Shown here: one piece after another, positions 1 to 10,272 of the stretch
Numbering within the stretch: position 1 is the first letter of the stretch
How the letters are laid out: every line of letters starts with the position of its first letter
Source: Chiua virens
Taxonomy: Eukaryota > Basidiomycota > Agaricomycetes > Boletales > Boletaceae
Direction: 5' to 3'
DNA: 64,000 nt
Assembly: GCA_019787685.1 (NCBI GenBank)
Contig: JAHNUO010000012.1
Span: 1,116,001 to 1,180,000, forward strand
Program-made: the position numbers and the translations under genes
The notes under the pieces: generated by a model
What the model was told of the DNA's origin: nothing
The model's database searches: none
The model's input: the letters and a program-made list of their open reading frames with translations, nothing else

Positions 1-790
1 GAGTGATTAGTCTGAATCAGCAACTCGCACGAAACAGCAGGAAATCCAGAGATAAAGACCCACCTCGTATTACTCAAAGTTCCCTGCACATCGAACACAA
101 TACTATGCCCACTGAGTTGAGTAAATGCCTCCACAGCAGCGTCTCCTGCCCTTTGCGTCAGCTCGACGTCCCTTTCGCGCACGCTCAAAGTCACGGTAGG
201 TTCCATGAGTTGAAGGAATCCCTGAACGATGGCGCCTTGCAAGAATTGCGTGTACCGGCCTTCATCCTCTGCAAAGGTGACGATCTGGGAACGCGCAGTA
301 GCGAAAAGGTCTTGAACTTGTTCTTCTCGGCGGTGCAGTAGTCTCAAGCGCGACTTGTTTGTAAGGTTTGACTGCGCACTATGCGCGTCGACCGTGGAAT
401 TAACGTCGGAATATGTGAATCAGTACCTAATCGATAGGAAAGACACAAGCTAGGGAAGGACACGCACATCTTTTGCGCGACCTCGGCACCCTTGCGCTTC
501 TTTTCGTACTGTGCATCGATCGCTTGTTGTTCTTGTTTGACGAGCTTGGCCTAGTGAGACAGTACGGGATCAGTTACGTCGTTGCGCCCCGCACAGAATG
601 GAGGCGTACCTTCTCGATGGCAAACTCTTCATCAGCCTTTACTTTGATCTCGCGAGCCTTCTCCAGGGCCTCTTGCTTGATGAACGCCACCTAGATACCA
701 TTGAATAACGCGCCGTGGAGGTCATGAAAGCCAAACCATCTTGTTCATTTCGCTCAACACTTCATCATCGTTCAGAGGTCTTGCGGCCAT
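1..790 (-). CDS. VMA4: V-type ATPase subunit E (partial, 3' end beyond window)
   Basis: Subunit E is part of the peripheral stalk of the vacuolar H+-ATPase, holding the V1 ATPase sector against the membrane V0 sector. Reading leftwards from the ATG at 790, the conserved N-terminus RPLNDDEVLSEMNKM is followed by AFIKQEALEKAREIKVKADE, then KRKGAEVAQK, NLTNKSRLRLL and EEQVQDLFATARSQI, all hallmarks of the family. Exons I can place: 737-790, 610-690, 468-550, 64-378 and an edge exon at 1-11; each is bounded by GT-AG and the frame is kept. The C-terminal third lies outside the window. No frame break is seen. Identity is very secure; the last edge exon is less so. It diverges from the fucosidase gene, with 498 bases between the two start codons. 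Confidence 0.95.
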
Positions 791-1288
791 GTTGTCGTAT
801 GTGTATAATGAATGAGAATTGCGAAGGGCAGTATCTACACTCTGTCTGTCAATGAGCTGACCAAAGGCCGGGAGTCACCGAGCACGTGATTCCGAAAACG
901 GGCCGGCCGGATATTAACTTTTGCAGGGCTGATGTGGGACTCACAGGTCGATTGTTCTTATGTTCACGGGTTCGTCCCTTTCTGATCACTCACAAGCGCT
1001 CTCACACTCAACAGCAGCCCAGTCTCGTCGCCGTCATCGCGTTACCACCTCATCTTCCTCTCTCCTGGTAGAATCGGCCCTTGCGCCGGAGCATGCGTAT
1101 AGTCTCAGTTGCTCGGACTCGGGTCATTGCGTAACTACTTCTATTTACCCGAACCTTGCGGGATACTTTCTTATAAGGTCTTGCTGGAAATCATGGATTC
1201 ACCAATCGAACTACTGGGAGGTCGCCTCTGGGCCTGTTTCCATTCCGTTTATCATATCTTGGATGGTTATCTGCCCTACTCCATCCAG
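791..1288. promoter_or_regulatory. Shared upstream region of VMA4 and the GH95 gene
   Basis: This 498-base interval lies between two divergently transcribed genes and must hold both promoters. Open frames cross it on the plus strand, including one continuous with the GH95 first exon, so an upstream start for GH95 cannot be excluded. I recognise no specific regulatory motif. Confidence 0.4.
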
Positions 1289-4200
1289 ATGGTATTGCGG
1301 CAACTCTACTGTCTTTTCTCGGTTTCAACATGCATGTCTCCCACGCCTTCTGCACCTCCCGGTTTTCCATCTTCAGGCAACGGTCTCTGGTATCTGACGC
1401 CGGGAGAAATATGGGGGGAAGAATGGCTTCCGGTCGGAAATGGTTATTTAGCCGGTATGTCTCAACCGTGTCTGTTAACGCTGTGACTGAGAACGTATGG
1501 CACACAGCGATGCTCCCAGGCGGCACTTCACAGGAATTAACTCAGCTCAACATTGAATCCCTTTGGTCCGGTGGGCCGTTCCAAGATCCTGTATGTGACT
1601 CGGTCGTGAATTGTGAAGGGAAATTTATGATCCACTTGTTCATTGCAGTCCTACAATGGTGGCAACAGTCTTCCCTCTCAAAATGCACAACTTGCACAAG
1701 ACATGCAGAGCATTCGCCAAACCATTTTTGCATCTGGCACAATTGATAGTAGGATAATTTCCCACTATATGATACAGCTGAAACTCACAGAGCTCTAAAG
1801 GTATTCAGGAAATTATGGCAGATGGTGGCGCGTATGGTAAGAATGGATGCTTGTAATTGGAGCGAATACTTAACTTTCTCCGCGCTACCCTTGGTTACAT
1901 CTTACTGGCCGCCTATTTGCAGGTTCATATGCCGGCGCAGGATATTTACTGGCAACACTGAACACTTCTGGAACGGTGACCAATTACGCAAGGTGGCTGG
2001 ACCTCGACGAAGCGATTACGCGAACGACGTGGTCACAGGGTGGTGCAATTTTCAGCCGGTATGTTGATGGACCTCCTGGAGGAGGCATCGGTTGATTTGT
2101 TTGTGTGACAGAGAAACGTTCTGTTCGCATCCTCTTCGGGCGTGTGTGCAATACGTGAAGTCTACTAATCCACTTCTACTACTCACCTATGCAGTTCTCA
2201 GTCGCTGCCGAGATCGGACTTCCGATTCCCAATGTCACTTGTCTCGACGACTCGACCCTTATGGTCAGAGGCTATGTGTCCGATCCTGGAATGCTCTACG
2301 AGATGCTTGCGCAAGTTGAGGCGCCAGGCGGCGCTGTAGCGTGCTCTGCAATTCCCGGTTCAAGCCTTCCTAATGCCACGATTAGTGTCAGCGGTTCTTC
2401 TGAAGCGTGGGTTACGTGGGTTGGGGACACCAATTACGATATGACTGCCGGAGATGCTGCCTCAAGTTACTCCTTTGAAGGCCCAGACCCTCACGACAAC
2501 CTTCTCAGTCTGCTGGCTTCGGCAAATCTTCGATCCAGCAATTACAGTTCTATTCTATCGGAACATGTTTCAGATTACCAGTCGATTATGGGACCGTTTT
2601 CACTTTCGCTTGGCCAGATACCAGATCTCAATACACCAACAGACCAAATCGTCAAATCATACCAAACGAACGTTGGCAATGCATACCTAGAATGGTTGAC
2701 ATTTAATTTTGGCAGGTATCTATTGGCTAGCAGTGCTAGAGGGACTCTACCAGCAAACTTGCAGGGCAAGTGGGCTGATGGGTTGACGAACGCTTGGTCT
2801 TCGGGTGAGTGGTCCTACACATCCCATAACTAGACAAGATTGGCGATAACACATCTGTGATACAGACTACCGTAAGGACGTTCATGATTCGAGCTGGCTA
2901 ACGTGCTGATCGTTCATAGACGCCAATATTAACATCCAGATGAATTATTGGTTCGCTGAGGTGACCAATATGAATGTTGTCGTTCCCTTATTCGATTACT
3001 TCGAGGTATGCTACCAGCTATGGGAGAAAATAATGTTATACTTAAATGGATTCAGAATACCTGGGCCCCACGCGGGGCGTATACCGCTTGGGTCATGTAC
3101 AATATCAGCTCTGGTTGGGTAACTCACAGCGAGGTCGGTTTTCTCCTCCCGAAATTGTTTGGCATGTATTAATGTTCCTGTAGATGAATGTACGTCAATC
3201 CATTTTTTTAGCATTTTCACGCCCTCAAGCTTTATGCAGGCTTTTGGCCACACTGGGATGAAGCTGAGTGGTAACTCAGCATTGTGGGCTGATTATCCTG
3301 GTACGCTGTTTGTCGGATGTGCGATATCCGGTTAACGTAGTCACTGTAGAATCAAATGCTTGGATGGTACGTATTCAGGCACAGTAGGTCGTTGGAGTAG
3401 TGCTCACGCATGCCAGATGATTCATGTTTGGGATCACTTTGACTATACTAACGATGTCCAATGGTGGATATCCCAAGGTTACCCGCTTCTGAAGGTAATC
3501 ATGACCGTTGTCTTTGAGACCAAGTCCCGATGAAACATACACAGGGCGTCGCAAGTTTCCATCTTGAAAAGCTTATTGAAGATCTATACTTCAACGATTC
3601 TACTCTTGTCACAGCACCTTGCAATTCACCTGAACAGTTTCCGATTACATTCGGTATGCTTACTACTGAGTGACAGTATATGTGCAGTGATTGATCGAGA
3701 TCTAGGATGCGCTCATGCTCAACAGGTGATTTGGCAGCTTCTCAATGCTGTTGAGAAAGGATACGCGGCTGCTGGCGACACAGACACAGCATTCTTGAAC
3801 GGTATGTTTTCAACTAGCAAATAATCCTTCATTAATCCATGTCTTCAGCTGTACGATCCAAACGATCTCAAATGGACAAAGGTCTCCGAATCGGATCGTG
3901 GGGACAATTACAAGGTTATTCGGATGATCCACTCCTTTCTATGCTTTGCTCACCGCCAGACTGTTCAGAATGGAAACTTGACTTGGATTCTCCGACGGAT
4001 ACCCATCGTCACTTGAGCCATCTGATAGGTGTGAGTAATCTGGGTTCACCCTTTCAGCACCGACTCAAAAAATCTCAGTTATACCCAGGCTACGCTGTCG
4101 CTTCCTATGATCCCACGTTGCAAGGAAGTCTGATTGTCAACGGAACGACCTTGAATTATACCAGGGAGCAAATCTTAGCAGCCGCTGAAACAAGTCTACT

Positions 4201-4814
4201 TCACAGAGGCAATGGCACGGGTCCAGATGCTGATTCAGGCTGGGAAAAGGTCTGGAGAGCTGGCAGTTGGGCTCAGCTCGGAAAAACAGACGAATTCTAC
4301 GAAGCCCTCACAGTACGTGCCCCTTTTACTTTTGGAGTGTCTTCTTCCTAATAACCGTCGCGTTAGTATTCTATTGAAAGGAACTTCGCCGCGAACTTGT
4401 TCGATGTTTATACCCCTGGAGCTACCATATTCCAAATTGATGCCAACCTTGGATACCCAGCTGCAGTTCTGGTTCGTCCTTGGGTGCACACGGGGAATTT
4501 TCATGTCAACTGATGTATCCCATCACTAGAATGCTCTGTTGCAAGCCCCCGACGTAGCCAGCATGGATATTCCACTCCAAGTGACACTTCTGCCATCGCT
4601 TCCTGCCAACTGGAGCACGGGATCGATCAAAGGTGCGCGCATCCGTGGCGGTATTACGCTCGACTTTACCTGGGCTGGTGCGAAACTTACTTCCGCGATC
4701 TTTACCGTTGATCATGATGTCGCTGGACGGGAGAGAAACGTCACTGTTAATTATGAAGGTCGGGTCCTAGGGAGGTTCAGGAGCAAAGGGGACTTGATAG
4801 TGAATCTACCGTGA
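1289..4814 (+). CDS. Alpha-L-fucosidase, glycoside hydrolase family 95
   Basis: GH95 enzymes release terminal L-fucose from glycans by an inverting mechanism and are usually secreted in fungi. The translation shows family landmarks in order: [13 protein letters not shown] and [12 protein letters not shown], then [39 protein letters not shown] joined by an intron to [15 protein letters not shown], then [11 protein letters not shown], and near the end [12 protein letters not shown], matching the family's QIDGNFG-like active-site segment. More than ten short introns interrupt it (for example after 1456, 1590 and 2059). The ATG at 1289 was chosen because it gives a short basic N-terminus and a modest hydrophobic stretch before the mature-like APPGFPSS. 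That signal peptide is weak, so an upstream exon is possible. The stop is TGA at 4812-4814. No frame break is needed. Confidence 0.88.
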
Positions 4815-4938
4815 ACCAAGCGCGATCTATGGACTGTCTGAAATTGTTGATATAGTATATCCATGTTGTTGATATCATTTTTGCTGTGAGTTGTGAGAAA
4901 TCTAGTCAACTATTGCTATCGTTCGCAGCAAGCGTCTC

Positions 4939-5009
4939 GCATTAATGGGGTAGTGGTAACCTGGGTCGTTGCCATCGACCCGCTGGGGGTTCGATTCCCT
5001 CTTAATGCA
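4939..5009 (+). tRNA. tRNA-Gly (anticodon GCC)
   Basis: A 71-base cloverleaf. The 7-bp acceptor stem GCATTAA pairs with TTAATGC, with discriminator A at 5009. A D-arm contains GTAGTGGTAA. The anticodon stem GGTCG/CGACC encloses the loop TTGCCAT, putting GCC at positions 34-36. The T-arm carries the loop TTCGATT. No intron is present. It sits in the short gap between the fucosidase and Mss4 genes. Confidence 0.93.
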
Positions 5010-5190
5010 TTAGTCTGATGCCAGCCGTTGTGAGAACAGAGTTCGGGCCCGCTCGTTTGAGATACGGATGGTTACAGACTAAGGAATTATTTCATTATCA
5101 GTAAATTGTGTCTGCTCATCTCCATCAAATATTCTTTTTGAGCTTGTTTCTGTTCAGAACTTATCTCTCGTGGGGATAAACTCCACGACG

Positions 5191-5901
5191 ATGAGTATGC
5201 CTATCTCTCCCGGGATTTTCGGCGCATTGCAGGTTGGCCAGCCAGCTCCAGATGCTCGAACGTTCCAAGAACTCTCACTCGATGATCTCACACTTCCTCA
5301 CCAATCCGAGGACGGCGTCCTCACGAACAAACATAGCCTCTTCTGCCCACGAGGGTGTCGTAGTGTCATCCTGAAGCATGGCGTTGGCCAGCTAGTCGAG
5401 CGATCTGCGATCCAGGTAAGCCAAATGTCGATCGGACATCCTGATCAAACGTCTTGTACTCACTGGCATGTCGAACGCGGCCTGAATCGGATGCTCAACG
5501 ATTGTGTTGTATCATTTATAGATGGACTCCCCTGACCATCCCGTGGATCCTGTGTTGGCACCCCTCCCAGCCCCGCCTGCGACGGTGTTGTGGTGGCTTG
5601 TCACGCCATCCCTGATGGAATTCGAGAACGTGGGGTTTTCACGACCGGTGGTGCGTGCCACTGGCACGGGAGAGTCGGATTCAGATGTAGCAGGTACGTT
5701 CATTGGTGGTCCCCTCTCCGTTCTCTGTCGTCAGGACATGTGTGACGTGAATGTCTTCCCATGTTATTCTCAGGGGCTTCGAAGCCAATCAAGTTCCTTA
5801 TTTGTGCGGACTGCGACGTCGGGCCGCTTGGATGGTGTGAGGAGGACGGCAAGGAGTTTTGGCTCGCGTGTGCACGAGTCAAGTATGCAATTCAGAGCTG
5901 A
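5191..5901 (+). CDS. Mss4/Dss4-family Rab guanine-nucleotide dissociation protein
   Basis: Mss4 (RABIF; yeast Dss4) binds nucleotide-free Rab GTPases of the exocytic pathway and acts as a weak exchange factor or Rab chaperone; it uses a structural zinc bound by two CxxC-type pairs. Seen here: FCPRGCRSVILKHG (first pair), WWLVTPSLMEFENVGFSRP, and IKFLICADCDVGPLGW (second pair), ending in FWLACARVKYAIQS. Three exons, 5191-5415, 5522-5693 and 5774-5901, join in frame to give a 174-aa product. The ATG at 5191 is the first in-frame ATG; an upstream GTG is not a credible start in a fungus. No signal peptide, so cytosolic. It runs toward the membrane-protein gene on the opposite strand. Confidence 0.9.
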
Positions 5902-6294
5902 GAGGTGGATGGTTGCATGGACATTGCATACGTGATCGTCATGCTACATTCAGGAATGCAGTAACAACGGGTGGGTTTTCATACCACTGAAATTAAGATC
6001 CAGAGCTGGAGGCTCCTGACTAGAATAGGTACTGCGGTCTTATCTATTCGATGCAGGTATATTAACGACTCCGGCTCTGATCACAACTATGCAATGTGTT
6101 GCGAAGTTCCAGGTGTTTAAGCAGCGCTTCCTCCCTGAAGCAAGCGGAAATGGTCGAATGACTCGGTTTTCTCCTGTGGTCTGACTTCAGGCACGGCATA
6201 TTGCCCCTCCTGAAAGTTGCTGAAGACGCAGCAGGCATCCCCAATGAGGTCGTTCAGCAGCTTCATCTCTTGTGACGAAAGGGCCTCGTATTCT

Positions 6295-7615
6295 TTATTG
6301 TCCTGTCTTGTCCTCGGAATCAGGCGCAGCTTCGATGCTCGGCTGGTAGGGGCCCGACAACTGTGGGTTCCAGTTCCAAAAACGCTCCAGCTCCTTGAGT
6401 ACCTTCCTCCTCCAGTATCCCCAGACCGTCGTGTCGTTGGGTATGATGCGATTCAGGATGGCATCCGAGTTTAACTTGTGCGGATCCTGGAGGCCGTCTG
6501 CGAGGACTAGACAGACGAAGACGGCCATTTGCGTCCGTGTTCCCAAGGTCCACTTGTCCATGTGTATAGAAAGCGTCTGAGAGAGAAGCTTCCGTTGAAT
6601 TATCTCTCTCTGACGGGACACCACATACAGGTGATACACCCCCGAAACGAGGAGGGAGAGAAGGAACAACAGTTGGCCGAAAAGGGTGCAACGTGGGATA
6701 AGGAGGAGTTGGACGATGAATTGCGCCATCAAAAGGAGCGAACTAAGGCCGATCGCGTGGTACCCGTCACCGAACTGTATCCACTTTGGATAAACAAGCT
6801 CGAACTCTCCCTTGGTGACGATGTTCACGTCCGCTTCCTTTCCTTTCAAGACGATGACACTCCCGCTTTCAGGAAACATCAACCCTTCTCCGGATGGTGA
6901 TCCTGGGGATGGGACTGGTACACGGATCCTGAGTTTCGCTGCTCCAAGGACCCAGGACGAGAAACCACTGCTAACGATCCCGAAAAAAATGAGGGATGCA
7001 CAGAGGGGATCGCTGGCAAGGGCGCTGACGACACAAGCCCCTATGCTGATCAGCGAAGGCACGATCGCCCACCATACGAGAGTGTCGTTTGGGGGACATA
7101 TTGGGATGAACTGGTGTTTCTGGTCGGGATGGCCACCACCGGTGGCCATCATGATCCGTTCGTGCTGGTGTGGCGGAAGTCGAATTACAGTGACGTCGGC
7201 AGCACTCCCTGTCACCCTCCCTTTGAGCTCGAGTGGCGTGGATTGAGAGGCGGCACACTCTTCTGCGATCAAGTACCCTAGATAACCAGTTCCGAGGCAA
7301 TTTGGTAGCGGAAAGCAAACCACTATAGCCAGGCCCAGGCTTGCCAGCGAGCCTGAACGTGAGAGCGGGGGTGCTGTTGGGTCCGGGAAATATGGTGTCC
7401 CACAGCGAGTGGTTGGCGATCTGGCCGAACTTCTTGGCGACGGTCGCAGACCCTGGGTAGTTGTACCATCCTGCCCAACGCCGGCCGGCGTACAGGTGGA
7501 TTGTCTCCAGAGCGTCGACAGCTTCTTGACCTCCAAGGAGTCCCACGACACCGGACGTGTCCAGCTTGTAAGTGGAACGGTTGATTTTTCCAACGACCTG
7601 ATCAAGAGAGCGCAT
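6295..7615 (-). CDS. Conserved-looking multi-pass membrane protein, function unknown
   Basis: I do not recognise the family. Two exons, 7321-7615 and 6295-7277, join across a 43-base GT-AG intron to give 425 aa with no break. The N-terminal ~110 residues are soluble and contain ETIHLYAGRRWAGWYNYPGS. At least three strongly hydrophobic stretches follow, such as LVWWAIVPSLISIGACVVSA and LFLLSLLVSGVYHLYVV, separated by a loop rich in GKEADVNIVTKGEFELVYPK. The C-terminus is tryptophan-rich and polar. No signal peptide is obvious, so insertion would rely on the internal segments. Coding is supported by length, the clean intron and alternating soluble and membrane segments. Confidence 0.75.
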
Positions 7616-8314
7616 TTGGTTGTAAAGGGGTACTTGTTAGTGGGTTGTCCTCACGCCAGGGTGGGCATTATATCTAGAAGTTATTCTTCTTCCGCAGGGG
7701 TTCTCAGATGTGTGGGGACGTGAAGCATGCAAGGCCCTTCAACCTCATGCCTTGTGGACAGCCAACTCATGTTGAAGCGGCCCCGTGCCCGGTCGCCGAA
7801 TCCACCTTGGATTAACACTTCTATCAACCGACGCAAGAATTGCGGCGACTTACTCCGGCCATGGATCGATTAACCCACAAGGATCATTTCCCTGCCAATG
7901 ATCGAGTTTGAGTTGGACGTAGGGATTGATCCAGTCGACTCTCCAATGGCGCAAGATCTAAAGTTAGCGTACCACAGACCTTTGTTTTAGATACGGTTGA
8001 AATTAGAACTGAGCCGAGGGCCTGTGAATTTGCGAGGCACGTTGCGAACAGGTTGCCCAAGTTTCGCCATAACTTTTTTTCTGACTGTTTCTGCGTTGGT
8101 TGTTGACGGACGAGAGAGCAACAATCCAAGGTTGTTTACGCCTAGTTCAGTTCTTTACTGGGCGTAGGCCGGTGGTTTGAACCGGAGCGCTTATCGAACC
8201 TCTCACCGACGCAACACAGCACGCGCCCGAAGTTCTTTTCAAACCGATCCCTCCTATTTGATACCCCACTTCTCCAAAAAGCTCCCCAGACATCCATCCC
8301 CCTTTCGTCCTCTC
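7616..8314. other. Intergenic, shared upstream region
   Basis: Lies between the divergent starts of the membrane-protein gene and the Spg1-like gene, so both promoters should be here. Short open frames exist (for example 7884-8129 minus) but have no recognisable content. I see no RNA gene or repeat. Confidence 0.4.
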
Positions 8315-9198
8315 ATGTCCGCTCCGACCACTTCAACTTCCTCTTCCTCAATGGCCGGTCCAAGTGGCCAAAGTCCGCATCCATTGCTCGAAAACAACGA
8401 GGAGAAGAACAGCGTCGTCATCAAGGTCGGAATGGTCGGGGATTCGCAGATAGGAAAGACAAGTCTCATGGTCAAGTATGTCGAAGGCAGTTTCGATGAA
8501 GATTATATCCAAACGCTGGGTACGTACCCCACTTCTAGCCGACTTGTTCATCTCTCAACCACCTCACTCCAGGCGTTAATTTCATGGAGAAGACGATATC
8601 AGTCCGACGGACCACCATCACGTTCTCCATTTGGGACCTTGGAGGGCAACGAGAGTTCGTGAACATGCTGCCTCTCGTTTGCAATGATGCCGTCGCTATC
8701 CTCTTCATGTTCGACCTTTCGCGAAAGTCGACGCTGAATTCGGTGAAAGAGTGGTATCGACAAGCAAGAGGGTTTAATAAGGTCAGTTTGTCGCGTCTTC
8801 CTGCTTCCTGCTATACAATGGTTGCCTGGGTCTTATGACCTTCCAAATCCCCTCATGGGTATCCATGAAACTCACGCTACTCTTTCGCAGACTGCAATTC
8901 CATTCTTGATTGGGACGAAATTTGATACGTTTGCGACCTTCCCGCGGGATGAGCAGGAGGAAATTACTAAACAGGTCCGCCCATTCGTTGATTCGTACGG
9001 ATGTGCTCACCGACCATTTCACAGGCGAAGCGATTTGCGCGAGCTATGCATGCGTCGTTAATCTTCTGCTCAACATCCGCATCGATCAATGTTCAGAAGA
9101 TTTTCAAGATAGTGCTAGCAAAGGCATTTGACTTGAAATGCGTGATTCCAGAGATCGAAGGTGTCGGAGAACCGGTGCTTATTTATGTGGACGTGTAA
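8315..9198 (+). CDS. SPG1: Spg1/Tem1-type small GTPase of the septation/mitotic-exit network
   Basis: Spg1 (S. pombe) and Tem1 (S. cerevisiae) are spindle-pole-body Ras-like GTPases that start the septation initiation / mitotic exit kinase cascade. Four exons, 8315-8519, 8573-8781, 8891-8974 and 9025-9198, join to 223 aa. Seen: P-loop [14 protein letters not shown], switch I with YIQTLGVNFMEK, G3 in WDLGGQREF, then [21 protein letters not shown]4-type IGTKFD, and the [11 protein letters not shown] region. WDLGGQ rather than the Ras WDTAGQ, the TLGVNFMEK segment and the lack of a C-terminal prenylation cysteine are typical of this subfamily. The N-terminus carries a Ser/Thr-rich extension. The ATG at 8315 is used because the upstream in-frame start codon is TTG. 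Confidence 0.93.
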
Positions 9199-10272
9199 CA
9201 TTGTGGATAGAATGTTCGTTTAGAGGATGAGACGGGGTGTGCTCCTTGAGCGAATAGCTGCGATGTCTGTACCAAGGTGATGTTGTGTCAAGTTTAAGAT
9301 GACTTCTTGCTGAATACGTTCCGGGACGGTGACTTTAGGGAGTAACTGCCCAGAGTTGGGACTCCTGGGACGTCTCATTATACCACCATCCAGCACTCCA
9401 CCTCCTCACTACCCCTCTTGTCGTTTCTTCTCGAGCATGGACTGTTCAGCTTCGTGGCTCGGGACGTTCAGATCGGGAGTCTTCGCCTGGGTCACTACTC
9501 TGTTATCCACTCACTGTTGCTATCTATTTCACACTTTAGTCTGCAGTATCCGCATGCTCAATCAGCTTTGTTTTCCTCGGGATCCTTTTGTTACGTTTTC
9601 CTTGCTTCTGCATCGCCATCCTTGCTCATCCTCTCCGCAAACCTACTGTCTTTTCCCTAAGTCTCGCTTTTCTCCAAATCAACACAGCACATTGCTCAAA
9701 ATTGACACCCTCCCTCCTTTACACTCGTTTCAAGTACCTTTCTTGGTGGGGTGTCTTGTACTGTCGCTATGCTCGATACATTCCCAACCATGTCCTAATG
9801 CTTTCGTATGGTAATCCCGTTGTTTTAAACGTCGAGAGGTGCGAATTATCGGCATATGGGGACCCGAGCTTGGCAGCGCCTCGGACTCGGATGTACACAA
9901 TTCCGAAAGGAAGTCGGCCCTTGCTGCCGGTAAGTCAACCATCCTACCCTACAAGCTTGCGTTTGTTCTGAACCCAGTGGCTACGCACCACTCGCCTTAC
10001 TCATCCTGGGTCCACTCCGGGTTTATCTCATGCCCTCGTTGAGCCCCTGATTTCTGCTTTTCAGGAGCACTTATTGTCTAAAAGGCAATCACTGAGGTTC
10101 GAATCTGCTCCATGTGCCACCTGATCAAGAGGGAGACGCCAGGAGCCAAGGGCTACGTTTACAGTCCACCTCGGCGATCCTTGCGCCTGCTTTATCTACA
10201 AAAGGGTCAGCTGCGTCTGAACTCGAGTGAGACCCCCCAGGCTCCCCGTCTGCTCTGCTGGCCCTATTTGCC
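9199..10272. other. Long intergenic region with pyrimidine-rich tracts
   Basis: About 1.07 kb with no supportable gene. From roughly 9390 to 9720 the plus strand is C+T-rich, as in many basidiomycete promoters and 5' leaders. Overlapping open frames of 60-160 codons exist on both strands but have low-complexity Ser/Leu/Pro content. The promoter of the chitinase gene is expected in the right half. Confidence 0.45.

Noticed and set aside
5170..5190. Upstream GTG start for the Mss4-like protein
   Set aside because: Eukaryotic initiation at GTG is unlikely and the ATG at 5191 gives a normal-length protein.
9329..9971. Open frames of 80-160 codons on the plus strand
   Set aside because: Pyrimidine-rich DNA gives Ser/Leu/Pro-rich translations in all three frames; no domain, no intron logic, and starts are mostly not ATG.
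10090..10110. B-box-like GGTTCGAATCT
   Set aside because: No upstream A-box or cloverleaf at the right distance.
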